Assembly: GCA_945285405.1 (NCBI GenBank)
Contig: CALYQJ010000008.1
Location: forward strand, 17,566 to 81,565
Length of the DNA: 64,000 nt
Reading direction: 5' to 3'
Source of the DNA: an uncultured Lactobacillaceae bacterium
Lineage (GTDB): Bacteria > Bacillota > Bacilli > Lactobacillales > Lactobacillaceae
Positions 56,301 to 64,000 of the stretch are shown here, in pieces. Made by a program: the position numbers and the translations under genes. Position 1 is the stretch's first letter. Every line of letters begins with the position of its first letter. Under the pieces are notes generated by a model, which saw only the letters and a list, made by a program, of their open reading frames with translations, was not told the origin of the DNA and did no database searches.

Positions 56301-56810
56301 AAAAACAAAATGGGACATCAAAATAAATATTATACAAAGTCTGTTGTTGAATTAGACTGGTCTAATTATATTTCCGATAGTTATATTTCTGATCATTCAG
56401 AAAAAATTGAAATGTATCAGAAAATTTTACATGCTCAAAGTGATAATGAAGTAAATGATATTTTAGACGAACTAATAGATCGTTTTGGAGAACCACCAAT
56501 TAGCGTTTTAAACCTATTAAATACAGCTAGAATTAAAATTCAGGCTGATCATGCAGGTATTGAAAAGATTACGTCACTTAATGGATCAATTAATTTAAAT
56601 TTTAGTTCTGTAATGAATCGAATTTTAGATAAAAATATTTTTCAACAAATTCTTAAAAATTCATCATGGCCAATTAAATTGAGTCAAATTGATAAAAGTT
56701 ATAAGATAATTATAAATAACACGGATGAAAATATTACAAGCAAGCAATTTTTAACGTTTATAAAAAAGATTAAAGAACTAGTAACGGAAAAAGAAAATGA
56801 GATTAGATAA
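53331..56810 (+). CDS. mfd: Transcription-repair coupling factor Mfd
   Basis: ATP-dependent translocase that removes RNA polymerase stalled at DNA damage and recruits UvrA. 1159 aa: UvrB-like N-terminal domains (about 1-330), an RNA polymerase-interacting domain (LKVGDYVVHINHGIGRFVGM, about 487-506), helicase motifs including VGDVGFGKTEVAMRA (Walker A), the DEEQRFG box, TLTATPIPRTL and QLRGRIGRS, and a C-terminal TRCF domain. ATG 53331 overlaps pth; ATG 53337 is equally possible, without clear SD. Confidence 0.97.
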   Translation: MAMKKINNIYQFFEKSDFYQIVDQALNQPGRHAISGVQGSLVSFILARAFLKKQQQIIVFAANLDEINNIVDDLVNFVDSDKIYHFSTEEVLFSTNLTASPENQHDRAQFMHALLTKKKGIYFLTPESLVHPVTSPEIFASASFEINIDKDISRESLIQKLELAGLRRKPQVEKIGEYAVRGDIVDFYTFGEDTPIRVELFDTQVDSIRRFALDSQRSLDKLKKVQIIPVSDRLITNDEIEKLINSKGNNSLVNYLKSYLDSEKQIENFPYLETIIGDNLITSYFNSKSTVFFIEWAKIMETVAVIDQQLMQLKKQLNEEKHYFQSIFVERNFSRLLQNLVNPQIYLSNIQRGMGKVSFKSQKRIIARNVPSFVDQLTSFEKFLIENKTRKATIILSLPEANQVESVEKVLIDLNQTYQKNEKEPVLDHQINITNMGFNQGFDLVNENIILISTAELFSTKNKRRRRVNFSYKNSRKITTFSELKVGDYVVHINHGIGRFVGMKTEVHGGISRDYITIQFAGSGKLYLPVNQIQFIQKYQSDNGIAPKLNKLGSSEWRKTRAKVSKKIDDMADELINRYAQRQTQKGFSFSPYSDYESEFAAAFPYLETPDQQRSIKEVLSDMEKNVPMDRLLVGDVGFGKTEVAMRASFKAVLDHKQVAVLAPTTILVQQHYNSFIDRFRNFPVDIEMVSRFRTPKEIKEVIKKLKRGQIDIVIGTHRLLSRDVQFKDLGLLVIDEEQRFGVKHKERLKALKNNVDVLTLTATPIPRTLQLATLGVIDLSLIETAPPDRYPVMTYVNEYSVDLIQDAISRELQRHGQVFYLHNRVSDIEQTVSFLQGLFPKAEIGYIDGQMSESQLENTMLDFLEKRFDILVTTTIIEIGVDIPNANTLIVENADRFGLSTLYQLRGRIGRSNRIAYAYLTYQPNRSLTETSEKRLSAIRDFTELGSGYKLALTDLSIRGAGNILGKEQHGFINEVGFDLFLEMLSDAVKNKMGHQNKYYTKSVVELDWSNYISDSYISDHSEKIEMYQKILHAQSDNEVNDILDELIDRFGEPPISVLNLLNTARIKIQADHAGIEKITSLNGSINLNFSSVMNRILDKNIFQQILKNSSWPIKLSQIDKSYKIIINNTDENITSKQFLTFIKKIKELVTEKENEIR

Positions 56811-57045
56811 ATTTTTAAAAGTTTCCCGATTAATAAAACGACGCACCATTGCGAAGGAATTAGCTGACGCAGGAAGGATTGAAATTAATGGTAGAATTGC
56901 TAAATCAGCGTCTCTTGTGAAAATAAATGATAAATTAAAAATTCATTATGGCAGTCGGATATTAAATATAGTAATATTAAATTTAAATGATAATGCCAAA
57001 AAAGAGCAAAGCAAAGAAATGTATAAAGTATTATCAGAAAACTAA
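56797..57045 (+). CDS. rqcP: RqcP/YabO, S4-domain ribosome quality control factor
   Basis: 82 aa, almost entirely an S4 RNA-binding domain: MRLDKFLKVSRLIKRRTIAKELADAGRIEINGRIAKSA. In Bacillus this protein works with RqcH to add C-terminal alanine tails on obstructed 50S subunits. It overlaps the end of mfd; mfd-rqcP-divIC is a conserved order, although a flippase-like gene often stands between mfd and rqcP. Confidence 0.93.
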   Translation: MRLDKFLKVSRLIKRRTIAKELADAGRIEINGRIAKSASLVKINDKLKIHYGSRILNIVILNLNDNAKKEQSKEMYKVLSEN

Positions 57046-57079
57046 TATGGTCAAAAAGTAAAAGAATGGAGAACAATGG

Positions 57080-57391
57080 ATGAATGAAAACTTAAAACAT
57101 CATAAAAGAATGATGGTGCACCGTAATCGATTGTTAGCTCTTCTTACTTTATTTCTTTTAATTTGTGGAATTATTTTCATTCAAGTTAAAGCTAATGAAG
57201 CAACATTAGCTGATTCTCAAAAAATCCTTCAAGAAAAAAATTCTAAATTAGAAAAAGCTCAAAAAAATAAGGAACATCTCAAAATTGTTGTTAAAGAGCT
57301 AAAAGATGAAAAATATATTAAAAAGTGGTTACGCTCAAAATCCTTTTATTCTAAAGATGGAGAAATAATTTATAATTTTGGTTCAAAATAA
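57080..57391 (+). CDS. divIC: Septum formation initiator DivIC/FtsB
   Basis: Bitopic divisome protein partnering FtsL and DivIB. 103 aa: a basic cytoplasmic N-terminus (HHKRMMVHRNRLLA), a transmembrane helix (about 19-37), a coiled coil (about 40-75) and a terminal segment EKYIKKWLRSKSFYSKDGEIIYNFG typical of DivIC. It overlaps tilS by 14 bp; the S1-domain gene yabR often found between is absent. Confidence 0.93.
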   Translation: MNENLKHHKRMMVHRNRLLALLTLFLLICGIIFIQVKANEATLADSQKILQEKNSKLEKAQKNKEHLKIVVKELKDEKYIKKWLRSKSFYSKDGEIIYNFGSK

Positions 57392-58742
57392 ACAAAAACA
57401 ATTTACAACAAAATTTAAAAATACAATTGAACGTGAAAACATTATTAAAACTCAAATTCCTTTTTTAGTTGCCGTATCAGGTGGATTGGATTCTACTTGT
57501 CTTTTATCTATGATTCATGAACTACCAACTATTATTCCTGATCAAGTTTGGGTAGTTTATGTGGATCATGCTCAGCGCAAAGAAAGTAAAACTGAGTCGT
57601 TAGTAATTGCGAAACTAAGTCAAAATTGGGGTTTTCATTTTGAAAAACATCAACTTTTATTAAAACCAAATGCTAGTGAAACTTTTTTACGAAATCAACG
57701 CTATGAAATATTAGAAAAGGTTGCAAAAGAGCATAATATTTCAATTGTTTTAACAGCACACCATTTGGATGATTTAGCAGAAACTTATTTAATACAAATG
57801 TTAAGAACAGGTTCGGTTTGGGGAGTTAATGGAATTAATCGAATAAGTCAGCATAATCAACTTATCTTTTATCGACCGTTATTAAATTTTTCAAAAAATG
57901 AATTATTAGAATATGCTCAATACTGTTACCTACCTTTTTGTGAAGATGAGACAAATTTTTCTGATGATACTATTCGTAATAGATTGAGACATCATTTGTT
58001 TTTAAATCCAGTTTTTTCCAATGAAAATTGGAGTAAATTTTTAAATTTTTGTTTAAATTTTACGGAAATTAAACAAGATGTGGAAGCTTATTATCGTGGC
58101 TTAATTCAAAAATATTTAATCAAGTCTTCTCTTGAAATTAAAGTTTTAAATTTAAAAGTAATCAATGAGAATCCTCTTTTTTCTTTATCAAATTTTTTAA
58201 GCTTTTTTTTCATTACTTCTGGAGTAGAAAAGGTTAATCATCGAATGGTTAACGAATGCTGTCGATTATTAAATAATAACAAAAAACCTCAAGGACAAAT
58301 TTCGCTTGGATCTCAACAACTTTTTTTTAAAACATATAATAATTTTGGAGTTAGGTCTTTAAAAATTAGAAAAGCAATTAAACCTCCTTTTTTCTATTTA
58401 AATCAATGGTATTATTTTAAGCAAGGAGATTTTGGAATTTTTGATGTTGTACAATCTGAAGATGAAAATTATCAAAAAAAAATTCCAATAAAACTTCCAG
58501 AATCGTTAGAGCAATTAAAATGGCGTCATCGGTTGCCGGGGGATTATTGGTATCGTTCTTCTGGAGCAAAACAGAAATTAGGGCGTTTTTTAATTAAACA
58601 TCAGGTTCCAAATGAGCAGCGTGATCAATTATTAGTTTTAGCAAGTGGGTCGAAAATTTTTTATTTAGAAAATTTTGGATATACTGGTTTGTTTAAAACT
58701 GCTAAAACTGATAAAATTACGTCTGTTGTCTTAATAAGATAG
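57378..58742 (+). CDS. tilS: tRNA(Ile)-lysidine synthetase TilS
   Basis: Converts C34 of the CAU-anticodon tRNA-Ile to lysidine so that it reads AUA. 454 aa starting at TTG inside divIC. It has the PP-loop VAVSGGLDSTCLLSMI (about 31-46), VYVDHAQRKES, LTAHHLDDLAETYLIQMLRTGS and the C-terminal TilS domain (LKWRHRLPGDYWYRSSGAKQKLGRFLI). The SD is distant, suggesting coupling to divIC. Confidence 0.96.
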   Translation: MVQNKQKQFTTKFKNTIERENIIKTQIPFLVAVSGGLDSTCLLSMIHELPTIIPDQVWVVYVDHAQRKESKTESLVIAKLSQNWGFHFEKHQLLLKPNASETFLRNQRYEILEKVAKEHNISIVLTAHHLDDLAETYLIQMLRTGSVWGVNGINRISQHNQLIFYRPLLNFSKNELLEYAQYCYLPFCEDETNFSDDTIRNRLRHHLFLNPVFSNENWSKFLNFCLNFTEIKQDVEAYYRGLIQKYLIKSSLEIKVLNLKVINENPLFSLSNFLSFFFITSGVEKVNHRMVNECCRLLNNNKKPQGQISLGSQQLFFKTYNNFGVRSLKIRKAIKPPFFYLNQWYYFKQGDFGIFDVVQSEDENYQKKIPIKLPESLEQLKWRHRLPGDYWYRSSGAKQKLGRFLIKHQVPNEQRDQLLVLASGSKIFYLENFGYTGLFKTAKTDKITSVVLIR

Positions 58743-58758
58743 TTTTAAAAGGAAAAAA

Positions 58759-59301
58759 ATGAATTCTGATATAGCTGAAGTTCTCTTTAGTAAAGAAGAG
58801 ATAAATCAAAAGGTACAAGAGTTAGCTCAAAAAATTGACCATGAATATGGTGATAAAGAAATAGTTACCATTGGAATTCTTAGAGGCGCTATTTTTTTTA
58901 TGGCAGATATTTTAAGAGCTTTTAAAGTGAAATTAGTAATGGATGTAATGTCGATATCGAGTTACGGTGAAAAAGATATTACTTCTAGTGGTCATGTTAA
59001 GATTTTAAATGATATTATGATTAATATTAAAGATCGTGACGTTTTAATAATCGAAGATATAATTGATACTGGATTAACCTTATATCATGTTAAACGCCAT
59101 CTTTTGGATCGTGGAGCTAAAAGTGTTAAAATTTGTACTCTACTAGATAAACCAAGTAATCGCAAATTTAAAGTTGGTAGTGACTATAATGGTTTCATTA
59201 TCCCTAATGAATTTGTTGTTGGTTATGGCTTAGGTTATGATAATCGATATCGCAATCTCGATTATATTGGAATTTTGAAACCAGAAATATATCAAAATTA
59301 A
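58759..59301 (+). CDS. hpt: Hypoxanthine phosphoribosyltransferase
   Basis: Purine salvage enzyme making IMP/GMP from bases and PRPP. 180 aa with the PRPP-binding signature VLIIEDIIDTGLTL (about 95-108), ILRGAIFFMADILRAF and VGYGLGYDNRYRNLDYIGIL near the C-terminus. AAAGGAAAAA gives the SD. The tilS-hpt-ftsH order is conserved in Firmicutes. Confidence 0.97.
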   Translation: MNSDIAEVLFSKEEINQKVQELAQKIDHEYGDKEIVTIGILRGAIFFMADILRAFKVKLVMDVMSISSYGEKDITSSGHVKILNDIMINIKDRDVLIIEDIIDTGLTLYHVKRHLLDRGAKSVKICTLLDKPSNRKFKVGSDYNGFIIPNEFVVGYGLGYDNRYRNLDYIGILKPEIYQN

Positions 59302-59331
59302 GAAGTAGAGATATCTTAATTGGAGGATTGA

Positions 59332-61389
59332 ATGAAGAAAAAAGGCAATGGATTATTTGGAAATAGCCTTTTCTATGTCGCCATTGTTATTTTTGCCGTT
59401 GTAGCTTGGGCTTTACTTACTAGTGGTGGCAATGGTTCACGTTCAGAAACGGTTAAAACTACTGATTTTATGGAATCTTTGAAGGAAGGCGATGTAAAAT
59501 CGTTTTCAATTCAACCATCAAATGGTGTTTTAAAGGTAACTGGTGAATATAAACATGAAAAAGCTGCTTCAGGAAATGTACAAAGTAACTTTGGTATTCC
59601 TAATAGTCGTTCAAGCAAAGTTAAGTTTTTTCAAACAAGTGTACTTGGTGATGACTCAACAGTTGCAACAATAAATAAGGCAGCTAACAAGACTAAAACA
59701 AAAATTGAAACTCAACAAGAATCCCAATCAGGCGCTTGGCTGCAGTACTTATTTCTTTTTGGCCCGATAATTCTTATTTTTGTATTTTTCTACTTAATGA
59801 TGAATCAATCTGGACAAGGTGGAGGTACAGGACGAGTAATGAGTTTTGGCCGTTCTCGAGCTAAGCCTTCCAGTAAGAAGGATATAAAAGTTAGGTTTTC
59901 AGATGTTGCTGGAGAAGAAGAAGAAAAGCAAGAGCTTGTTGAAGTTGTTGACTTTTTAAAGGAACCAAAAAAATATCAAAAGCTTGGAGCAAGGATTCCT
60001 TCGGGTGTTTTACTTGAAGGGCCTCCAGGTACAGGGAAGACTTTACTTGCTAAAGCAGTTGCTGGTGAAGCTAATGTGCCATTTTTCTCAATTTCTGGTT
60101 CTGAATTTGTAGAAATGTTTGTTGGTGTTGGTGCAAGTCGTGTTAGAGATTTGTTTGAAAAAGCAAAATCTTCGGCACCGTCAATTATTTTTATTGATGA
60201 AATTGATGCTGTTGGTCGACAGAGAGGTGCCGGCTTAGGTGGCGGTCATGATGAAAGAGAACAGACATTAAATCAACTATTAGTTGAGATGGATGGTTTT
60301 GATGGGACTGAAGGTGTTATTGTTATTGCAGCAACAAATCGTTCGGATGTTTTAGATCCAGCGTTATTAAGACCTGGTCGATTTGATCGGAAAATATTAG
60401 TTGGTCGGCCCGATATAAAAGGGCGTGAAGCTATTTTAAAGGTACATGCGCGAAATAAGCCAATAGATAAAAATGTTGACTTTAAAGAGATTGCAAAGGA
60501 AACACCTGGATTTGTTGGTGCCGATTTGGAAAATGTATTGAATGAGGCTGCTTTGATCGCTGCTCGACGAAATAAAACAATTATTGATGCAACAGATCTG
60601 GATGAAGCTGAAGATCGTGTAATTGCAGGGGTTGCAAAGAAAAATCGAGTAATTAGTCCACGTCAAAGACGAATTGTAGCATTTCATGAATCTGGACATG
60701 CTACTGTAGGTTTAGTTTTAAGTAATTCACAAACGGTAAGAAAAGTCACTATTGTTCCTCGTGGTCAAGCTGGTGGATACGCGATTATGTTACCAAAAGA
60801 TGACGATTCATTTATATTAACTCGCGATGAACTAAACGAACAAATAGTTGGCTTATTAGGTGGTCGAACTTCTGAAGAAATTTTCTTCCATGAAGAGTCA
60901 ACTGGCGCTTCGAACGATTTCGAACAAGCTACTAGTATTGCCCATGATATGGTTGTTAAATATGGAATGACTAAAGAATTAGGTACAGTAGCTTTGGAAA
61001 AGCAGGGACAACCATTTGTTGGAGCTGACTATGGTCAATCGCCTGTTTATTCACAAGAAACTGCTGCAAAAATTGATCAAGAAGTAAAGAGAATTATCAA
61101 TGAAGCCCATGAGCGAGCAACTCAGATTATTACTGAACATAAAGAACAAGTAACAACAATTGCTGAAGCTTTGTTGAAATACGAGACTCTTGATGAAAAT
61201 GAGATTCTTTCACTTTATAATACTGGTAAACTTCCTGAAGGGGACCAGCACATGCGTGAACAAGAAAATCAAGCTAAGTCATTTGAAGATATTAAGAATG
61301 AAATTAATGCTGAAGGGACAATGCCTTCTGCTCAACCTACTGAGCCTAATCCGGGGGATAATCCAGAAGATAACGATTCGGACAATTAG
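59332..61389 (+). CDS. ftsH: ATP-dependent zinc metalloprotease FtsH
   Basis: Membrane AAA protease degrading damaged membrane proteins and some regulators. 685 aa: two transmembrane helices (about 10-28 and 137-157) around an extracytoplasmic domain, an AAA domain with Walker A GPPGTGKT (230-237), Walker [12 protein letters not shown] and SRH region [12 protein letters not shown], and a zinc protease domain with HESGH (452-456). The tail is acidic and low-complexity. GGAGG precedes the ATG. A terminator follows directly. Confidence 0.97.
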   Translation: MKKKGNGLFGNSLFYVAIVIFAVVAWALLTSGGNGSRSETVKTTDFMESLKEGDVKSFSIQPSNGVLKVTGEYKHEKAASGNVQSNFGIPNSRSSKVKFFQTSVLGDDSTVATINKAANKTKTKIETQQESQSGAWLQYLFLFGPIILIFVFFYLMMNQSGQGGGTGRVMSFGRSRAKPSSKKDIKVRFSDVAGEEEEKQELVEVVDFLKEPKKYQKLGARIPSGVLLEGPPGTGKTLLAKAVAGEANVPFFSISGSEFVEMFVGVGASRVRDLFEKAKSSAPSIIFIDEIDAVGRQRGAGLGGGHDEREQTLNQLLVEMDGFDGTEGVIVIAATNRSDVLDPALLRPGRFDRKILVGRPDIKGREAILKVHARNKPIDKNVDFKEIAKETPGFVGADLENVLNEAALIAARRNKTIIDATDLDEAEDRVIAGVAKKNRVISPRQRRIVAFHESGHATVGLVLSNSQTVRKVTIVPRGQAGGYAIMLPKDDDSFILTRDELNEQIVGLLGGRTSEEIFFHEESTGASNDFEQATSIAHDMVVKYGMTKELGTVALEKQGQPFVGADYGQSPVYSQETAAKIDQEVKRIINEAHERATQIITEHKEQVTTIAEALLKYETLDENEILSLYNTGKLPEGDQHMREQENQAKSFEDIKNEINAEGTMPSAQPTEPNPGDNPEDNDSDN

Positions 61390-61399
61390 TTATAAAAAT

Positions 61400-61427
61400 T
61401 AAAAAACCAAGGTTACTTGGCTTTTTT
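61400..61427 (+). terminator. Terminator after ftsH
   Basis: Stem CCAAG / CTTGG (61407-61411 and 61416-61420) with loop GTTA, extended by AAAAA/TTTTT across one mismatch and followed by T residues. It lies between ftsH and dusB, though dusB has no obvious promoter in the remaining 17 bp, so some readthrough is expected. Confidence 0.75.
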
Positions 61428-61444
61428 ATTAAGGAGAATTAATT

Positions 61445-62422
61445 TTGTGGAATATTGGTGAAGTAAAAATTGAAAATCCAGTTGTTGTTGCTCCTATGGC
61501 TGGAATAACGAACGCAAGTTTTCGTTTAATATGCCGCCAATTTGGAGCGGGTTTAGTTGTTTGCGAAATGATTAGTGATCGCGGCATTATTTATCATAAT
61601 CAAAAGACCTTAAATATGTTATTAGTCGATCCTAATGAGCATCCAGTTAGCATTCAAATTTTTGGAGGTACTAAAGAGACTTTAGTTGCAGCTGCTCAGT
61701 TTGTTGATCAAAATACTGCTGCAGATATTATTGACATTAATATGGGCTGTCCAGTAAATAAAGTTGTAAAAACTGAAGCTGGAGCTAAATGGCTTTTGGA
61801 TCCAAATAAGGTTTATGAGATGGCATCAGCTGTAGTAAAAGCTGTAAGTAAACCTGTTACTATTAAAATGAGGACTGGTTGGGATTCTGACCATATTTTA
61901 GCTATAGAGAATGCTTTAGCTGCAGAAGAAGCTGGAATTTCTGCAATTGCAATGCACGGACGAACTCGTAAGCAGATGTATCGTGGTCATTCAGATTGGG
62001 AAATTCTGGGTCGTGTCGCTGAAAAATTAACAATTCCATTTATGGGTAATGGTGATGTGAAGACACCCCAAGATGCTAAAACTTTAATAGATGATTATGG
62101 TTGTGATGCTGTAATGATTGGTCGAGCAGTTTTAGGGAATCCTTGGATTTTAAAACAAACTAATTATTATTTAAAAACGGGTAAACTTCTACCAGAACCA
62201 AGTGTTCATGATAAAATTGAAATAGCTGTGTCTCAATTAAATCGTCTTTGCGATTTAAAAGGTGACATTATAGGCGTACGTGAATTTAGGCAATTTGTAC
62301 CCTACTATTTAAAAGGAATACGTAATGTAGTTCGGACTAAAATTGCAATTAATCAAGTTGATCAAAAAAATGAAGTAATTGATCTTTTACAAAGTATAGA
62401 AGATCATGATTATGCAAGTTAA
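61445..62422 (+). CDS. dusB: tRNA-dihydrouridine synthase (DusB type)
   Basis: FMN enzyme reducing uridines in tRNA D-loops. 325 aa, start TTG with AAGGAG 8 bp upstream. Motifs are VVAPMAGITNASFRLICRQFG (about 14-34), the catalytic cysteine in DINMGCPVNKVVKTEAGAKWL, KMRTGW, MHGRTRKQMYRGHSDW and MGNGDVKTP. It sits between ftsH and lysS; the hslO (Hsp33) gene often placed here is missing. Confidence 0.95.
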   Translation: MWNIGEVKIENPVVVAPMAGITNASFRLICRQFGAGLVVCEMISDRGIIYHNQKTLNMLLVDPNEHPVSIQIFGGTKETLVAAAQFVDQNTAADIIDINMGCPVNKVVKTEAGAKWLLDPNKVYEMASAVVKAVSKPVTIKMRTGWDSDHILAIENALAAEEAGISAIAMHGRTRKQMYRGHSDWEILGRVAEKLTIPFMGNGDVKTPQDAKTLIDDYGCDAVMIGRAVLGNPWILKQTNYYLKTGKLLPEPSVHDKIEIAVSQLNRLCDLKGDIIGVREFRQFVPYYLKGIRNVVRTKIAINQVDQKNEVIDLLQSIEDHDYAS

Positions 62423-62435
62423 GGAGTAAAAGTTA

Positions 62436-63938
62436 GTGAGCAATAAAAAAGATTTAAATGAAATTAACGATCAAATTCAAGTTAGACGGCAAAAAATGCA
62501 AGAACTACGTGATCATGGGATTGATCCCTTTGGTTCAAGGTTTGAAAGAACTGATCGAGCAATTGATTTACACCAAAAATACCAAGATAAGTCTAAAGAT
62601 GATTTAGAAAAATTAAATGCAAAAACGGCAATTTCAGGTCGTATCGTTGCAAAAAGAGGTAAAGGAAAAGTTGGATTTGCAGATTTAAAAGATCAGACTG
62701 GTCGAATTCAGATTTATATTAGAAAAGATGAAGTAGGACCTGAACAATATCAAATTTTTAAAAGAGCTGATTTAGGTGATTTCATTGGAGTAAACGGTGA
62801 AATTATGAAAACTGATATGGGTGAATTATCTGTTAGAGTTGAAAAGTTAACTTTTCTATCTAAAGCTTTACGCCCATTACCTGATAAACATAAAGGATTA
62901 ACAAATATTGAACAAAAATATCGGCAACGTTATTTAGATCTTATTGCTAACCAAGATAGTTTTGATCGATTATTAAAGCGAACTAAAGTAATTAAAGCAG
63001 TTAGAGAATATTTAGATAGTCTAGATTTTGTTGAAGTAGAAACTTCAATGCTCCATAGTGAAGCTGGGGGTGCATCAGCACGTCCATTTATTACACATCA
63101 TAATGCTTTAGATACTGATTTTTATTTAAGAATAGCCTTAGAGTTACAACTTAAGGAACTAATAATTGGTGGAATTGATAGGGTTTATGAATTGGGTAGA
63201 GTATTTCGTAATGAAGGAATTGACACTAAACATAACCCTGAATTTACAATGTTAGAAACTTATGCTGCTTATTGGGATCTTAGCGATGTAATGATAGAAA
63301 CTGAAGACTTATTGCGTTTTGTTGCTAAAAAAGTGAATAATTCCACAGTATTGAACTTTCATGGTGATCAAATTGATTTAGGACCTAAATTTAAAGAAAT
63401 AACTATGGCTCAAGCAGTTGAAGACGCAACAGGAATTGATTTCACTAAAAATATTAGCGATGAAGAAGCATTAAAGCTAGCTCATGAGCATGGTATCAAA
63501 ACTGAAAACTTTTGGAAAACTGGACATGTTTTAAATGCTTTTTTTGATAAGTATGTTGAGTCTACTTTAATTCAACCTACTTTTGTATGTGCTCACCCTA
63601 TTGAAGTTTCACCATTGGCAAAAAAAGATCCCAAAGACCCACGTTTTACATTACGTTTTGAGCTTTACGTTGGTGGGGATGAATTGGCAAATGCCTTTAC
63701 AGAATTAAATGATCCGATAGATCAGAGAGAACGGTTTATCGAACAGGCAAAAGAATCAGCTAAAGGTAATGATGAAGCACAAAATATTGATGAAAATTTT
63801 GTTGAAGCTATGGAATATGGTATGCCTCCAACTGGAGGCTTGGGAATTGGAATTGATCGTCTGACAATGCTAATGACTGATGCTCCAAGTATTCGTGATA
63901 TTTTAATGTTTCCAACTCTTAAACCAGAAAAAAAATAA
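62436..63938 (+). CDS. lysS: Lysyl-tRNA synthetase, class II
   Basis: Charges tRNA-Lys. 500 aa starting at GTG with AAGGAG 9 bp upstream. An N-terminal OB-fold anticodon domain (SGRIVAKRGKGKVGFADLKDQTGRIQIYI, about 67-95) precedes the class II core: motif 1 around VEVETSMLHSEAGGASARPF, motif 2 RVFRNEGIDTKHNPEFTMLETY and motif 3 GLGIGIDRLTML. No T-box leader precedes it. It is the last gene before the promoter at the window edge. Confidence 0.98.
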   Translation: MSNKKDLNEINDQIQVRRQKMQELRDHGIDPFGSRFERTDRAIDLHQKYQDKSKDDLEKLNAKTAISGRIVAKRGKGKVGFADLKDQTGRIQIYIRKDEVGPEQYQIFKRADLGDFIGVNGEIMKTDMGELSVRVEKLTFLSKALRPLPDKHKGLTNIEQKYRQRYLDLIANQDSFDRLLKRTKVIKAVREYLDSLDFVEVETSMLHSEAGGASARPFITHHNALDTDFYLRIALELQLKELIIGGIDRVYELGRVFRNEGIDTKHNPEFTMLETYAAYWDLSDVMIETEDLLRFVAKKVNNSTVLNFHGDQIDLGPKFKEITMAQAVEDATGIDFTKNISDEEALKLAHEHGIKTENFWKTGHVLNAFFDKYVESTLIQPTFVCAHPIEVSPLAKKDPKDPRFTLRFELYVGGDELANAFTELNDPIDQRERFIEQAKESAKGNDEAQNIDENFVEAMEYGMPPTGGLGIGIDRLTMLMTDAPSIRDILMFPTLKPEKK

Positions 63939-63953
63939 TTTTTTGAAAAAGGG

Positions 63954-63983
63954 TTGACAATGAGAAGCGTGATGCGGTAATAT
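63954..63983 (+). promoter_or_regulatory. Strong promoter at right edge, probably for an rRNA operon
   Basis: Perfect TTGACA (63954-63959) and TAATAT (63978-63983) separated by 18 bp, with no ORF starting in the remaining 17 bases. The lysS-rrn junction is common in lactobacilli, so an rRNA operon downstream is likely but not seen here. Confidence 0.65.
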
Positions 63984-64000
63984 ATAAAAGTTGTCGCTGA

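Overview
The window is AT-rich, gene-dense core chromosome of a low-GC Gram-positive bacterium, almost certainly a member of the Lactobacillaceae. The evidence is the ezrA-iscS-thiI set divergent from rpsD, a mraZ-led division and wall (dcw) cluster preceded by DUF4044/DUF3397-type small genes, the yqeG-yqeH-nadD-yqeK-rsfS block, the pth-mfd-rqcP-divIC-tilS-hpt-ftsH-dusB-lysS string, L-lactate dehydrogenase and 6-phosphogluconate dehydrogenase. I cannot name the genus from sequence alone. I see no transposase, prophage, CRISPR array, restriction system or tRNA gene.

Layout. Bases 1-1100 hold the end of the F1Fo ATP synthase operon (atpD end, atpC). Bases 1227-3932 hold an mreB-epuA-yidD-rodA elongation/membrane group. 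This overlaps directly into a complete SUF iron-sulfur operon, sufC-sufD-sufS-sufU-sufB (3929-9005), with an unrecognised methyltransferase-like gene as its last member, followed by ilvE. On the minus strand from 12844 down to 11017 lie rpsD with a structured leader, a probable 6S RNA, a small membrane protein and a universal stress protein. Bases 12918-20395 carry ezrA, iscS, thiI, valS and radC. After a 355-bp gap come mreC, mreD and thiT.

The dcw cluster runs from 23368 to 37129: mraZ, rsmH, ftsL, a PASTA-type PBP, mraY, murD, murG, divIB, ftsA, ftsZ, sepF, yggT, ylmH, divIVA and one unrecognised gene. Its control region contains phased GTGGT repeats expected of a MraZ operator and, just upstream, a full match to the Bacillus-type LexA (SOS) operator. 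Bases 37234-44297 hold the yqeG-to-tmcAL ribosome, NAD and tRNA block plus yceD and gnd. Minus-strand yidC and acyP follow, then a plus-strand run trmH-like, cshA, acpS, alr, trmR. Minus-strand L,D-transpeptidase and ldh come next, and then the pth-to-lysS run. The right edge ends in a strong TTGACA/TAATAT promoter just after lysS, a position that often precedes an rRNA operon in this family.

How the genes work together: most of the window builds and divides the cell (lipid II synthesis, septal and lateral wall machinery, Z-ring and its regulators) or maintains translation (tRNA modification, aminoacylation, ribosome biogenesis and quality control). The SUF operon supplies Fe-S clusters. A separate iscS-thiI pair supplies sulfur for tRNA thiolation and perhaps thiamin, alongside the thiamin transporter subunit thiT.

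I found no credible novel multi-gene system. The observations most worth checking are: the LexA-type box in the division-cluster control region, the 6S RNA whose terminator abuts the next gene, the leaderless-looking pth paired with a palindrome over the divergent ldh promoter, the methyltransferase-like gene in the suf operon, the unknown gene after divIVA, unusual NadD and YqeH motifs, and many gene absences from otherwise conserved neighbourhoods.
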